This document shows positions 1 through 6,937 of a stretch of 21,955 nt of DNA, one piece after another (the first letter of the stretch is position 1; each line of letters opens with the position of its first letter). The stretch is from Prevotella sp. CAG:1092 (GTDB lineage Bacteria; Bacteroidota; Bacteroidia; Bacteroidales; Bacteroidaceae): positions 37,196 through 59,150 of the forward strand of contig HF994128.1 in the NCBI GenBank assembly GCA_000436915.1, in the 5' to 3' direction. The notes under the pieces are model-generated. The model was given only the letters and a program-made list of their open reading frames with translations, was not told the DNA's origin and made no database searches. Position numbers and translations under genes: made by a program.

Positions 1-1067
1 ACCATGCCCGTGAGCAGTTCCACATGCACATCCATATCGCCAAGAAATTCGCAGATGGTGGCATAGTGTTGTTCTGCCAGAATCTCGGTAGGTGCCATGA
101 TGCAAGCTTGATAGCCATTATCCAAGGCGATAAGCATAGACATCAGCGCCACAAGAGTCTTGCCCGAGCCTACGTCGCCTTGCAACAGACGATTCATCTG
201 TGTGCCCGTCTTCATGTCGGCACGAATCTCGCGCATCACGCGTTTCTGAGCGTCAGTAAGTTCGAAAGGTAGATGTTTAGAATAAAAGGTATTAAAAATG
301 TCGCCAACCTTAGGGAATATATATCCCTTATACTTCTTTCGGTTTTCGGAAGCATAACGCAGGATATTGAGCTGCACATAGAACAGCTCCTCAAATTTCA
401 ATCTTGTCTTGGCTCTTTCTACATCATCAAGAGTCTTTGGATGATGTATAAGGCGGAGAGCATCGTTGCGAGATATAAGATGAAGGCGCGAAGTGATGAA
501 TGGAGGTAGGGTTTCGGTCAAAGGCTCAGTAAGCTTTGCCACGAGAGCCTTCTCTATTTTCTCTAAGGCGCCCGACATTATACCCATCTTCTTCATCTTC
601 TCGGTAGTGATATAATATGGTTGTAATCCCATCTCGGCAAGCTTCACCTCGTCTGCCTTATCCATATCAGGATGCGAGAACTGGTATCTACCAGCATATA
701 CGGCAGGCTTGCCGAAGATGACATATCGTTCGCCTACCTTATAATTATTATATATGTATTTAGCACCATTAAACCACACTATGTCGCAGATGTCTGTGCC
801 ATCAGAAACATGAGCCACCACCCTCACCTTTCTGCCAGCCATAGGAAACTCTTCAAAACTCAGTATCTTGCCTACCACTTGCACAAAAGCCATGTCGCCC
901 CTCAGCTCGGCTATTTTATACACCTTGCTGCGGTCGACATACTTATATGGATAGTATTCCAAGAGGTCACGCCAAGTATTGATACCAAGTTCTTTGCTCA
1001 GTATCTCTTTGCGTTTCGGACCTACGCCATGTAGGTACATTATATCTTGGTCGAGGATGTCAAGCAT
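1..1067 (-). CDS. recG: ATP-dependent DNA helicase RecG (partial, N-terminal ~355 residues)
   Basis: Only the first 355 codons are inside the window; the gene runs off the left edge (RecG is usually about 700 aa). RecG is a superfamily 2 helicase that remodels stalled replication forks and branched DNA. I translated this strand by hand. It begins MLDILDQDIMYLHGVGPKRK, a typical RecG start. The wedge/OB-fold region lies at about residues 50-150. The helicase core follows, with motif I GDVGSGKT at 297-304 inside LLQGDVGSGKT, which is very characteristic of RecG, and motif Ia APTEILAEQH at 325-334. The ATG lies 6 bp after the ispD stop, so the two are almost certainly cotranscribed, with recG last of the three visible genes. 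The reading frame is open throughout what is visible. Family assignment is near certain. Confidence 0.95.
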   Translation of the reverse strand, partial: MLDILDQDIMYLHGVGPKRKEILSKELGINTWRDLLEYYPYKYVDRSKVYKIAELRGDMAFVQVVGKILSFEEFPMAGRKVRVVAHVSDGTDICDIVWFNGAKYIYNNYKVGERYVIFGKPAVYAGRYQFSHPDMDKADEVKLAEMGLQPYYITTEKMKKMGIMSGALEKIEKALVAKLTEPLTETLPPFITSRLHLISRNDALRLIHHPKTLDDVERAKTRLKFEELFYVQLNILRYASENRKKYKGYIFPKVGDIFNTFYSKHLPFELTDAQKRVMREIRADMKTGTQMNRLLQGDVGSGKTLVALMSMLIALDNGYQACIMAPTEILAEQHYATICEFLGDMDVHVELLTGM

Positions 1068-1073
1068 TCCTTA

Positions 1074-1742
1074 TTATACGAATAATTCTGCTACCTTTAA
1101 ATCAAATTGGGTTGTTATCTTAATGTTCTCTCTATTTCCTTCTACCATCTGCACATTACATCCCAAAGCCTCAACAACAGAAGCGTCGTCGGTGAAGCTT
1201 TCTTGATAAGGCTGATTATATGCTTGGCGAAGCAATGAGAGGTCGAAGGTTTGTGGAGTTTGTACCACACGATAATCATCGCGCATTACATTCTTACCGC
1301 CACCATGGCGGTCGACATATCGCAATGTCTCTACTACTGGCATCACGGGTATGGCAGCATATTCGTCGCGAGCAGTCTCGAAGCATCGCTCTATCACCTC
1401 GTGAGAAACAAATGGGCGTACACCATCGTGGATGCCAACAACGCCATCTGTAACATCTTCAGGTATAGCCATCACTCCATTCTTGCACGACTGGAAGCGG
1501 GTATCGCCTCCATCAACGATGGTATGTGGAATGGTGAAATTATGTTTCATGCACAGCTCATGCCAATAGTCTTGCTGCTCGTGTGGCAATACGAGGATAA
1601 TCTGCAACTTCTCGTCGTACGAGGCAAAGCGCTCGATGGTATGCATCAATATTGGCTTACCACCAACTTCCAAAAACTGCTTAGGGATGTCTGTACCCAT
1701 GCGCAGTCCCTTGCCTCCTGCTACAATTATTATATAGTCCAT
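1074..1742 (-). CDS. ispD: 2-C-methyl-D-erythritol 4-phosphate cytidylyltransferase IspD
   Basis: This 222-aa protein is the usual length for IspD, which transfers CMP from CTP to methylerythritol phosphate in the non-mevalonate (MEP) isoprenoid pathway in the cytoplasm. The nucleotide-binding signature AGGKGLRMG..IPKQF is at residues 8-23, GGDTRFQS at 78-85, HDGVRPFVS at 105-113 (Asp106 is the expected metal/substrate residue), TDDASVVE at 184-191 and EGNRENIKIT at 201-210, all in the expected order. The start MDYIIIVAGG puts the glycine-rich loop right at the N terminus, as the family does. It begins 10 bp after the DJ-1 family gene and ends 6 bp before recG, so it is the middle gene of a minus-strand operon. 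Nothing is missing from the active site. Confidence 0.96.
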   Translation of the reverse strand: MDYIIIVAGGKGLRMGTDIPKQFLEVGGKPILMHTIERFASYDEKLQIILVLPHEQQDYWHELCMKHNFTIPHTIVDGGDTRFQSCKNGVMAIPEDVTDGVVGIHDGVRPFVSHEVIERCFETARDEYAAIPVMPVVETLRYVDRHGGGKNVMRDDYRVVQTPQTFDLSLLRQAYNQPYQESFTDDASVVEALGCNVQMVEGNRENIKITTQFDLKVAELFV

Positions 1743-1752
1743 TCTTCGATTA

Positions 1753-2313
1753 TTATTTCTGCATCAACTGTGTATATATCATTCCGTCTTCGATAGCCTT
1801 AACATCGTCTCTGCCTACAAATAGCGAGAGCAAAGCATAGCCATAAGGCATAGCGGCAGCAGGTCCGCGACCGGTAATGATATTGCCATCTACGGTCACC
1901 ATATCTGCGGTATATTCTGCGCCATCAAGGTATTTCTCGAAGCCAGGATAACATGTAGCCTTTTTGCCTTCAAGGATGCCGAGTTTGCCCAACACCATAG
2001 GGGCTGCACAGATAGCGCCAATATATTTACCCTTTTCGTTCTGCTCTTCCAAAGCATCGCATACTCCCTTATGGTTCTTCAGATGCAAAGAGCCTGGCAT
2101 ACCTCCAGGTAGCAGCAATAGGTCTGCATCGTCGAAGTTGTCGATATCTTCAAACTTCACGTCAGCCTTCAATGTCACTCCATGAGCGGTCTCTACATAT
2201 TCCGAGCCCATGATGCCGACAGTCTTCACTTCCACTCCTCCTCTTCTGAGGATATCTACAGGTGCCAAGCCTTCGATGTCTTCGAAGCCGTTGGCAAGAA
2301 ATACATATACCAT
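1753..2313 (-). CDS. DJ-1/PfpI family protein (ThiJ/YajL-like)
   Basis: A 186-aa DJ-1 superfamily protein, a cytoplasmic family linked to protein/nucleotide deglycase, glyoxalase and redox-protective activity. The nucleophile-elbow cysteine is Cys102 in GAICAAP. The partner glutamate is Glu14 in GFEDIE, which matches Glu18 of human DJ-1. The LLLPGGMPG turn (about 66-74) and the ATCYPGFEKYL segment also fit the YajL-like branch. I chose ATG at 2313 because MVYVFLANGFEDIE aligns with the family N terminus. An in-frame ATG at 2385 would add 24 residues of unrelated sequence. It is the first gene of the run to ispD and recG, and is divergent from nadK across 155 bp. A -7-like box ends only 4 bp upstream of this start, so the message may be leaderless. 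The exact substrate cannot be read from sequence. Confidence 0.93.
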   Translation of the reverse strand: MVYVFLANGFEDIEGLAPVDILRRGGVEVKTVGIMGSEYVETAHGVTLKADVKFEDIDNFDDADLLLLPGGMPGSLHLKNHKGVCDALEEQNEKGKYIGAICAAPMVLGKLGILEGKKATCYPGFEKYLDGAEYTADMVTVDGNIITGRGPAAAMPYGYALLSLFVGRDDVKAIEDGMIYTQLMQK

Positions 2314-2317
2314 AGTG

Positions 2318-2325
2318 CAAATATA
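2318..2325 (-). promoter_or_regulatory. Possible -7 element for the DJ-1/ispD/recG operon
   Basis: On the minus strand this reads TATATTTG followed by C, matching the Bacteroidetes -7 consensus TAnnTTTG. A TTTG lies upstream at 2341-2344, but the spacing of 15 bp is shorter than the usual 19-21. Transcription would start at or inside the chosen ATG (2313), which implies a leaderless mRNA or a wrong call. Confidence 0.35.
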
Positions 2326-2432
2326 TTTGTTGAATAAATGCAAATGTACATAAAATCCACGAGAAAAAGAGTACAACGCAAGCAAAAAAGTATTTTTTCT
2401 TGTCTACAACAACAATTCTCGCATATTTTGCT

Positions 2433-2440
2433 TAAATTTG
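2433..2440 (+). promoter_or_regulatory. Possible -7 element for nadK
   Basis: TAAATTTG matches the Bacteroidetes -7 consensus TAnnTTTG and lies 28 bp upstream of the nadK ATG, giving a predicted 5' leader of about 20 nt. No good -33 TTTG is present at 19-21 bp, so this rests on the -7 box and its position. Confidence 0.4.
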
Positions 2441-2468
2441 CCACATATTAATAGTCAACAATAATAAC

Positions 2469-3356
2469 ATGTCACAACAACCTCTTCGTTTCGCCCTCTT
2501 CGGCAATGAATATCAACCAAAGAAATCTTCATCGGTAGAAAAGATATTATCATATCTCGTCAACAAAGGTGCCGAGATTTATATCGACCGCCCTTTCTAC
2601 AACTTCCTTACCACCACTCTTGGCTTAGATGTGGCTGCTACGGGTGTGTTTGACGGCTACAACTTCGATGTAGACTATGTCATCTCGCTTGGTGGCGATG
2701 GTACATTCCTTAAGGCTGCAAGCAAGGTGGGATGCAAGGGTACGCCTATCATTGGTGTCAACATGGGACGCCTTGGTTTCCTTGCCAACATATTGCCAAG
2801 CGAAATAGAGGATGCTATCGACGACATATATAATGGCAACTTCACTATCGATGAGCATGTGGCAATACAGATAGAGGCTGACGGCGAGCATATCGAGGGT
2901 AATCCGTTTGCGCTCAACGATATCGCTGTGCTAAAGCGCGATAATGCCTCGATGATTTCCATACGTACAAGCATCGACGGAGAATACTTGGTGACTTATC
3001 AAGCTGATGGTCTCATCGTCTCTACTCCTACTGGTTCTACCGCCTATAGCTTATCTAATGGTGGACCAATCATGGTTCCTCAATCGGGAATCTTGTGTCT
3101 CACTCCCGTAGCTCCTCATAGCCTAAACATCCGCCCTATCACCATCAAAGACGATAGCGTGATAACTCTTGAGGTGGGAAGCCGTAGCCACAACTTCCTC
3201 GTTGCCATAGACGGCAGAAGCGAAAAGCTACAAGAGAGCACAACCATAACAATACGCAAGGCGCCTTTCAACATAAAGGTTGTGACAAGACAGGGACAGC
3301 GCTATTATTCCACTCTTAGAGAAAAGCTGATGTGGGGTGCAGACCAAAGAGCGTAA
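2469..3356 (+). CDS. nadK: NAD kinase
   Basis: A 295-aa cytoplasmic ATP-NAD kinase that phosphorylates NAD to NADP, the cell's only route to NADP. The diagnostic GGDGT motif is at residues 75-79 in YVISLGGDGTFL. NMGRLGFL is at 98-105, the conserved Asn-Asp of the ALND turn at 150-151, and the DGLIVSTPTGSTAYSLSNGGP block, the strongest signature of the family, begins at 180. AIDGR near residue 247 fits the conserved C-terminal Asp. Length and motif order are normal. The start MSQQPLRFALFGN places the first beta strand directly at the N terminus. It is transcribed away from the DJ-1/ispD/recG operon. Downstream is a 276-bp repeat-rich gap with no obvious T-tract terminator. Confidence 0.96.
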   Translation: MSQQPLRFALFGNEYQPKKSSSVEKILSYLVNKGAEIYIDRPFYNFLTTTLGLDVAATGVFDGYNFDVDYVISLGGDGTFLKAASKVGCKGTPIIGVNMGRLGFLANILPSEIEDAIDDIYNGNFTIDEHVAIQIEADGEHIEGNPFALNDIAVLKRDNASMISIRTSIDGEYLVTYQADGLIVSTPTGSTAYSLSNGGPIMVPQSGILCLTPVAPHSLNIRPITIKDDSVITLEVGSRSHNFLVAIDGRSEKLQESTTITIRKAPFNIKVVTRQGQRYYSTLREKLMWGADQRA

Positions 3357-3364
3357 GAGGAAGC

Positions 3365-3397
3365 CTCTCCCCCCAGCCCCTCCCCAAAAGGGAGGGG
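3365..3397 (+). repeat. G/C-rich hairpin with REP-like character downstream of nadK
   Basis: A C-rich run is followed by a perfect 8-bp inverted repeat, CCCCTCCC at 3377-3384 and GGGAGGGG at 3390-3397, with loop CAAAA. No T-tract follows on either strand, so it does not look like a simple intrinsic terminator. The left part CTCTCCCCCCAGCCCCT (3365-3381) recurs in degenerate form at 3588-3606, so the tandem repeats between are bracketed by related sequence. Confidence 0.55.
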
Positions 3398-3420
3398 AGT
3401 GATTAGCCTTATTCCTTTGG

Positions 3421-3579
3421 GGTTGCGTTCGGTGCCGCTATTGTTGCTTGGGTTTTCCCCAATGGGTTGCATTCGGTGCCGCTATTGTTACTTGGTTTTC
3501 CCCCAATAGGTTGCGTTCGGTGCTGCTATTGTTACTTGGTTTTGTCCAATGGGTTGCGTTCGGTGCCGCTCGGCGGCAT
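3421..3579 (+). repeat. 43-44 bp non-coding tandem repeat (3 full units plus a partial fourth)
   Basis: Units begin with GGTTGCGTTCGGTGCCGCT or near-identical sequence at 3421, 3465, 3509 and 3552, so the periods are 44, 44 and 43 bp. Each full unit continues as ATTGTTRCTTGG and a T/C-rich tract ending in CCAAT. The fourth copy keeps only the first 19 bp, then becomes an inverted repeat, GCCGC-TCG-GCGGC at 3565-3577, extendable by a T-A pair and a G-T wobble. Units differ by a few substitutions and one indel. The 276-bp gap between nadK and the ABC transporter gene is mostly this array; I see no gene or convincing promoter in it. A short open frame across it is a by-product of the repeat. Confidence 0.85.
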
Positions 3580-3632
3580 CGCTTAATCTCTCCCAGCCAG
3601 CCCCTTAATTTCCTTTCTCCTATTTATATTAT

Positions 3633-5303
3633 ATGAACTTTAAAAATTTCCTTAAGCTTCCTGCATCAAAATACAGCATTCGCACAATAGTAAGCTGGCT
3701 ATGGGGAGCATGGCGTGGCAACCGACTGCAAGCCATACTCAATGCTTCCATAGGCTTGCTCGATGTGGCGGTGAGCCTGGCGCAGGTGTGGGCTGTTAAG
3801 AATGCTATTGATGTGGCGGCAGGAACCATAGATGGCAACATCTATGTTGCTGTAGCAATATTCGGTATTCTCATCCTTGCAAGCTTTGCACTAAGCATTT
3901 CTGCCATTTGGGTAAGAAACATCCTCGGCATAAAAGCTCAAAACCAAATGCAACGCCAACTCCTCGACCGCATGCTCAGAGCTGAATGGCACGGAAAAGA
4001 ATCTCGACATTCGGGCGATGTGCTTAATAGACTTGAGACTGACGTTAATGTGGTTGTTGATTTCCTTGCCGAAACCATCCCTAACACTTTATCTGTATTG
4101 GCGCTGTTTATTGGTGCTTTCTGGTATCTTTTTTCTATGGATGCCATGTTGGCAATAGTAACAATAGCGATAATTCCTCTTTTCATATTGCTCAGCAAGC
4201 TATACGTTCGTCAAATGCGCAACCTCACTCGCACAGTACGCAACTCTGACTCTAAGGTGCAGAGCGTATTGCAGGAGACGATACAAAACCGTATGCTCAT
4301 CAAGACTTTAGAGTCGGGCGATGCTATGGTGGGCAAACTTGCTGGCACACAGCAGGAGCTAAGGCAGAATGTGGTACGCAAAACAACATTCTCTGTATTC
4401 AGCAATCTCATCCTCAACGTTGGTTTTGCCGCAGGCTATCTTGTTGCCTTCCTTTGGGCAGCCATCCGCCTGTCGCAACACACACTAACATTTGGTGGAA
4501 TGACAGCTTTCTTGCAGTTGGTAAACAAGATACAGGGACCGGCTCGCAACCTAACTAAGCTTGTGCCTGCTTTCGTCTCGGTGCTTACAGCTGCCGAACG
4601 TCTCATGGAGTTGGAAGAAGATCCTATGGAGGAGCAAGGCGACTCGATACCTATGAAGGCCCCTTGCGGAATACGCTTCGATAATGTTTCTTATGCCTAC
4701 GACAATGAAGAACAGCTAACTATAAACAATCTGTCGTTCGACTTTAAGCCTGGCTCTTGTACTGCCCTACTTGGTGAAACGGGTGCAGGAAAGACCACTA
4801 TCGTACGTATGATATTGGCATTGCTAAAACCAAAATCGGGTGCTATCACCATATATAATAATAAGGTGGAAGAGCAACTCTCGCCTCTATTGCGTTGCAA
4901 CCTGGTATATGTGCCACAGGGCAACACCTTGATGAGCGGCACCATACGCGACAATCTGCTTTTAGGAAAGCCTGATGCCACAGAGGAAGAGATGAAAGAG
5001 GCATTGAAGAAAAGCTGTGCTGAGTTTGTGATGCAGCTGCCTGACGGCATTGACACCATATGCACAGAAAAGGGAGGTGGACTAAGCGAAGGACAGGCAC
5101 AGCGCATAGCAATAGCAAGAGCGCTGCTAAGAAACCGTCCGATAATGATATTCGACGAGTCTACTTCAGCCCTCGACCCCGAGACCGAGCGTCAACTGCT
5201 CGCCAATATACTTTCGAAGAAGGATAAGACCATAATCTTCGTAACGCATCGCCCTGCCGTGGTGGAATATTGCGACCATACTCTAAAGATAAACAAACAA
5301 TAA
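3633..5303 (+). CDS. ABC exporter half-transporter (fused permease and ATPase)
   Basis: A 556-aa inner-membrane protein with an ABC exporter membrane domain (about residues 20-320) followed by an ATPase domain (345-556). It would work as a dimer. The ATPase has Walker A GETGAGKTT at 381-389, Q-loop Gln429 in YVPQG, a signature reading LSEGQ at 484-488 where LSGGQ is usual, Walker B IMIFDE at 504-509 with catalytic Glu509, D-loop SALD and H-loop His539. All catalytic residues are present, so it should be active. The stop is 16 bp before the thioredoxin-like gene, so the two are probably cotranscribed and may act together at the cell envelope. The substrate is unknown: no peptidase C39 domain, binding protein or accessory gene points to one. 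No clear promoter is seen upstream. Confidence 0.9.
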   Translation: MNFKNFLKLPASKYSIRTIVSWLWGAWRGNRLQAILNASIGLLDVAVSLAQVWAVKNAIDVAAGTIDGNIYVAVAIFGILILASFALSISAIWVRNILGIKAQNQMQRQLLDRMLRAEWHGKESRHSGDVLNRLETDVNVVVDFLAETIPNTLSVLALFIGAFWYLFSMDAMLAIVTIAIIPLFILLSKLYVRQMRNLTRTVRNSDSKVQSVLQETIQNRMLIKTLESGDAMVGKLAGTQQELRQNVVRKTTFSVFSNLILNVGFAAGYLVAFLWAAIRLSQHTLTFGGMTAFLQLVNKIQGPARNLTKLVPAFVSVLTAAERLMELEEDPMEEQGDSIPMKAPCGIRFDNVSYAYDNEEQLTINNLSFDFKPGSCTALLGETGAGKTTIVRMILALLKPKSGAITIYNNKVEEQLSPLLRCNLVYVPQGNTLMSGTIRDNLLLGKPDATEEEMKEALKKSCAEFVMQLPDGIDTICTEKGGGLSEGQAQRIAIARALLRNRPIMIFDESTSALDPETERQLLANILSKKDKTIIFVTHRPAVVEYCDHTLKINKQ

Positions 5304-5319
5304 CTAAACACATAAGATT

Positions 5320-6237
5320 ATGAAAAAGCTTATAATGCTACTATTGATGCTTGCCACAATGGCAACATCATCGAAAGCCGAAGACCTCGACTCTATGTAC
5401 ACCCAAGAAATGCTTCCTATAGGCACAGAGGTTCCAGACGTGATGCTCGACAGTATCCATAATGTCAGTCTAAAGTCTATGCGTGGCAGATATGTGGTAT
5501 TGCATTTCTGGGCTTCATGGTGCCCTGATTGCCGCAAAGATATGCCTGCGATGAATGAGCTATCTTACGTATATAGCTCTGATAGTATTGTTTTCGTGCA
5601 TATTTCCTACGATACCAACAAAGAAGTGTGGCAGAAATATATCACCGACAACAAGATGTACGGTATGGAGATTTCCGAGTTAAAGAAGATGAGAGAATGC
5701 GAAAGCTACAAACAATTCAACATAAAGTGGATTCCTGCAATGTACCTCATCGATCCTGATGGAAAAGTGATGCTGCGTACAGTAAAGGCGCAGAAACTTG
5801 CCGAGCAACTTAAACATCTCAACTACTCAAAAGTTCGCATTCCAAAGAACAAACGTTCACGCAATCCTCTTTTTCCTGGTGGTGAAAGAGGCTTACGCTA
5901 TTATCTTTCTAAAAAGATAAACTTTCCTCGCGAAGCTAACGTCTATGGTTTGGAAGGTATCACAAAGATGAAGTTTACTATTGAATGCGATGGTTCAATA
6001 AGCAACGTAAAGGTTGTAGATAATAAGATTGTAGTTGAAGACAAGCTACCATTCCACAAACTAAAAGGCGATGAGAAAAACGTTGTTCGCCAGCGTGCTC
6101 TTGACGCCTTTGCAAAAGAGGCAACAAAGGTGATAGAGGAAATGCCTAAATGGGAACCTGGTCTAAGATACGGCAACCCAATAAAAGTGGAATATGAAAT
6201 GCCTATCAACTTCCGTATAGCATACACCAACGAATAA
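5320..6237 (+). CDS. Periplasmic TlpA-like thioredoxin with a C-terminal TonB_C-like domain
   Basis: A 305-aa protein with a signal peptide (MKKLIMLLLMLATMATSSKA, likely cut near residue 20) and no other clear membrane segment. Residues about 30-165 are a TlpA/ResA-type thioredoxin fold with active site WASWCPDC (Cys68, Cys71) and cis-proline Pro139 in IPAMYLIDPDGKV. Residues about 197-300 resemble the TonB C-terminal domain: a YPREA-like start (FPREANVYG), LEGITKMKFTIECDGSISNVKVV, and an ending MPKWEPGLRYGNPIKVEYEMPINF that closely matches the usual MPxWxPG...VxVxYxxPxxF pattern. A basic linker (KNKRSRNP) joins the two. It lies 16 bp after the ABC exporter gene. Both folds are convincing; their joint role is unknown. 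It could be a thiol-disulfide protein tethered to a TonB-dependent partner or to the cell wall. Confidence 0.85.
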   Translation: MKKLIMLLLMLATMATSSKAEDLDSMYTQEMLPIGTEVPDVMLDSIHNVSLKSMRGRYVVLHFWASWCPDCRKDMPAMNELSYVYSSDSIVFVHISYDTNKEVWQKYITDNKMYGMEISELKKMRECESYKQFNIKWIPAMYLIDPDGKVMLRTVKAQKLAEQLKHLNYSKVRIPKNKRSRNPLFPGGERGLRYYLSKKINFPREANVYGLEGITKMKFTIECDGSISNVKVVDNKIVVEDKLPFHKLKGDEKNVVRQRALDAFAKEATKVIEEMPKWEPGLRYGNPIKVEYEMPINFRIAYTNE

Positions 6238-6320
6238 TCCTTATTTATCGTTACATCGACAACTAATAATAACATATTGCAATCAAAACTCTCAAACTTC
6301 TTAAATATTATTAGCAAACA

Positions 6321-6352
6321 TTTGTTTAAATGTTAACAAAGCGTTATATTTA
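6321..6352 (+). promoter_or_regulatory. Promoter for the secreted-protein pair
   Basis: TTTG at 6321-6324 and TATATTTA at 6345-6352 are separated by 20 bp, a close match to the Bacteroidetes TTTG / TAnnTTTG promoter with one mismatch in the last -7 base. The predicted start is near 6359, giving a leader of about 50 nt before the ATG at 6408. The rest of the 170-bp gap is A/T-rich, and I see no terminator for the upstream gene in it. Confidence 0.55.
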
Positions 6353-6407
6353 CAAACAAATATTAGAAACAGCAAGTAAAATTACAACATAATAAAACCA
6401 AGAGCAT

Positions 6408-6881
6408 ATGAAGAAAAAGATTCTATCAATAGCTCTTTTCGCAGGCATCACTACAGCAACATATGCCCAGGGCGAAGTGAATGTGCTATATCTCGACGGC
6501 ACTCCTCACGTCATAGCAATGACAGATATCGACAAGATAGAACTCACTAAAGGAAGCATCAACATAGTAAAGATTGGTGGAGCAAGCGAATCTATAGACA
6601 TCAACAAGATTGATAAGATAGAACTTAAAGCTAATGCTACAGGCATTAACCCAATAACAGGCAAAGCCGACGGCAAGATTATCGTTAAGGCGGATGGCTA
6701 CGGATTTGATGTTAGCGGATTGGCTAATGGTGCCGAAGTTATGGTATACAGCCAGAATGGTATGCTCATTGGCAAGGCAAAGGCTAAAGTCGGTAGCGCA
6801 CATGTAGATGCTGCAAGCTATCCTAACGGAGTTTATGTAATTAAAGCAGGTGGTCGCTCATTGAAGATGGTAAAGAAATAA
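6408..6881 (+). CDS. Small secreted protein with C-terminal T9SS-type sorting-like tail
   Basis: A 157-aa protein with signal peptide MKKKILSIALFAGITTATYAQ. The mature part has two copies of a short beta motif ending in IDKIEL (VNVLYLDGTPHVIAMTDIDKIEL, then INIVKIGGASESIDINKIDKIEL), a pattern common at the start of Bacteroidales secreted proteins. The last ~70 residues (GANGAEVMVYSQNG-like region through YPNGVYVIKAGGRSLKMVKK) resemble a Por-secretion or T9SS type A sorting tail: a beta strand with VYSQNGMLIG, then GVYVIKAGG, then a basic end. It shares this tail type with the nearby amylase. No enzyme domain is visible. The next gene follows after 56 bp and probably shares the transcript. The function is not recognised; it may be a surface-attached scaffold or remnant. 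Confidence 0.8.
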   Translation: MKKKILSIALFAGITTATYAQGEVNVLYLDGTPHVIAMTDIDKIELTKGSINIVKIGGASESIDINKIDKIELKANATGINPITGKADGKIIVKADGYGFDVSGLANGAEVMVYSQNGMLIGKAKAKVGSAHVDAASYPNGVYVIKAGGRSLKMVKK

Positions 6882-6937
6882 GCCTTACTGAAAGGAAGTG
6901 ATAACACCAAACAAACAACATTAAAACATACAAGACT

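Noticed and set aside
1251..1796. 181-aa open frame on the plus strand over ispD
   Set aside because: Antisense to an intact IspD with all motifs present; no recognisable product.
2314..2385. N-terminal extension of the DJ-1 family protein to the ATG at 2385
   Set aside because: The 24 extra residues do not fit the family N terminus and would run through the -7-like box.
3377..3397. Intrinsic terminator of nadK
   Set aside because: The 8-bp stem is perfect, but no T-tract follows on either strand; kept only as a repeat/hairpin.
3448..3636. 62-aa open frame in the 44-bp repeat
   Set aside because: Its internal QWVAFGAA repetition comes directly from the DNA repeat; no start signal or domain.
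4230..5303. Loss of ATPase function in the ABC exporter because the signature reads LSEGQ
   Set aside because: Walker A, Walker B glutamate, Q-loop and H-loop are all intact, and Glu for Gly at this site is a tolerated variant in the family.
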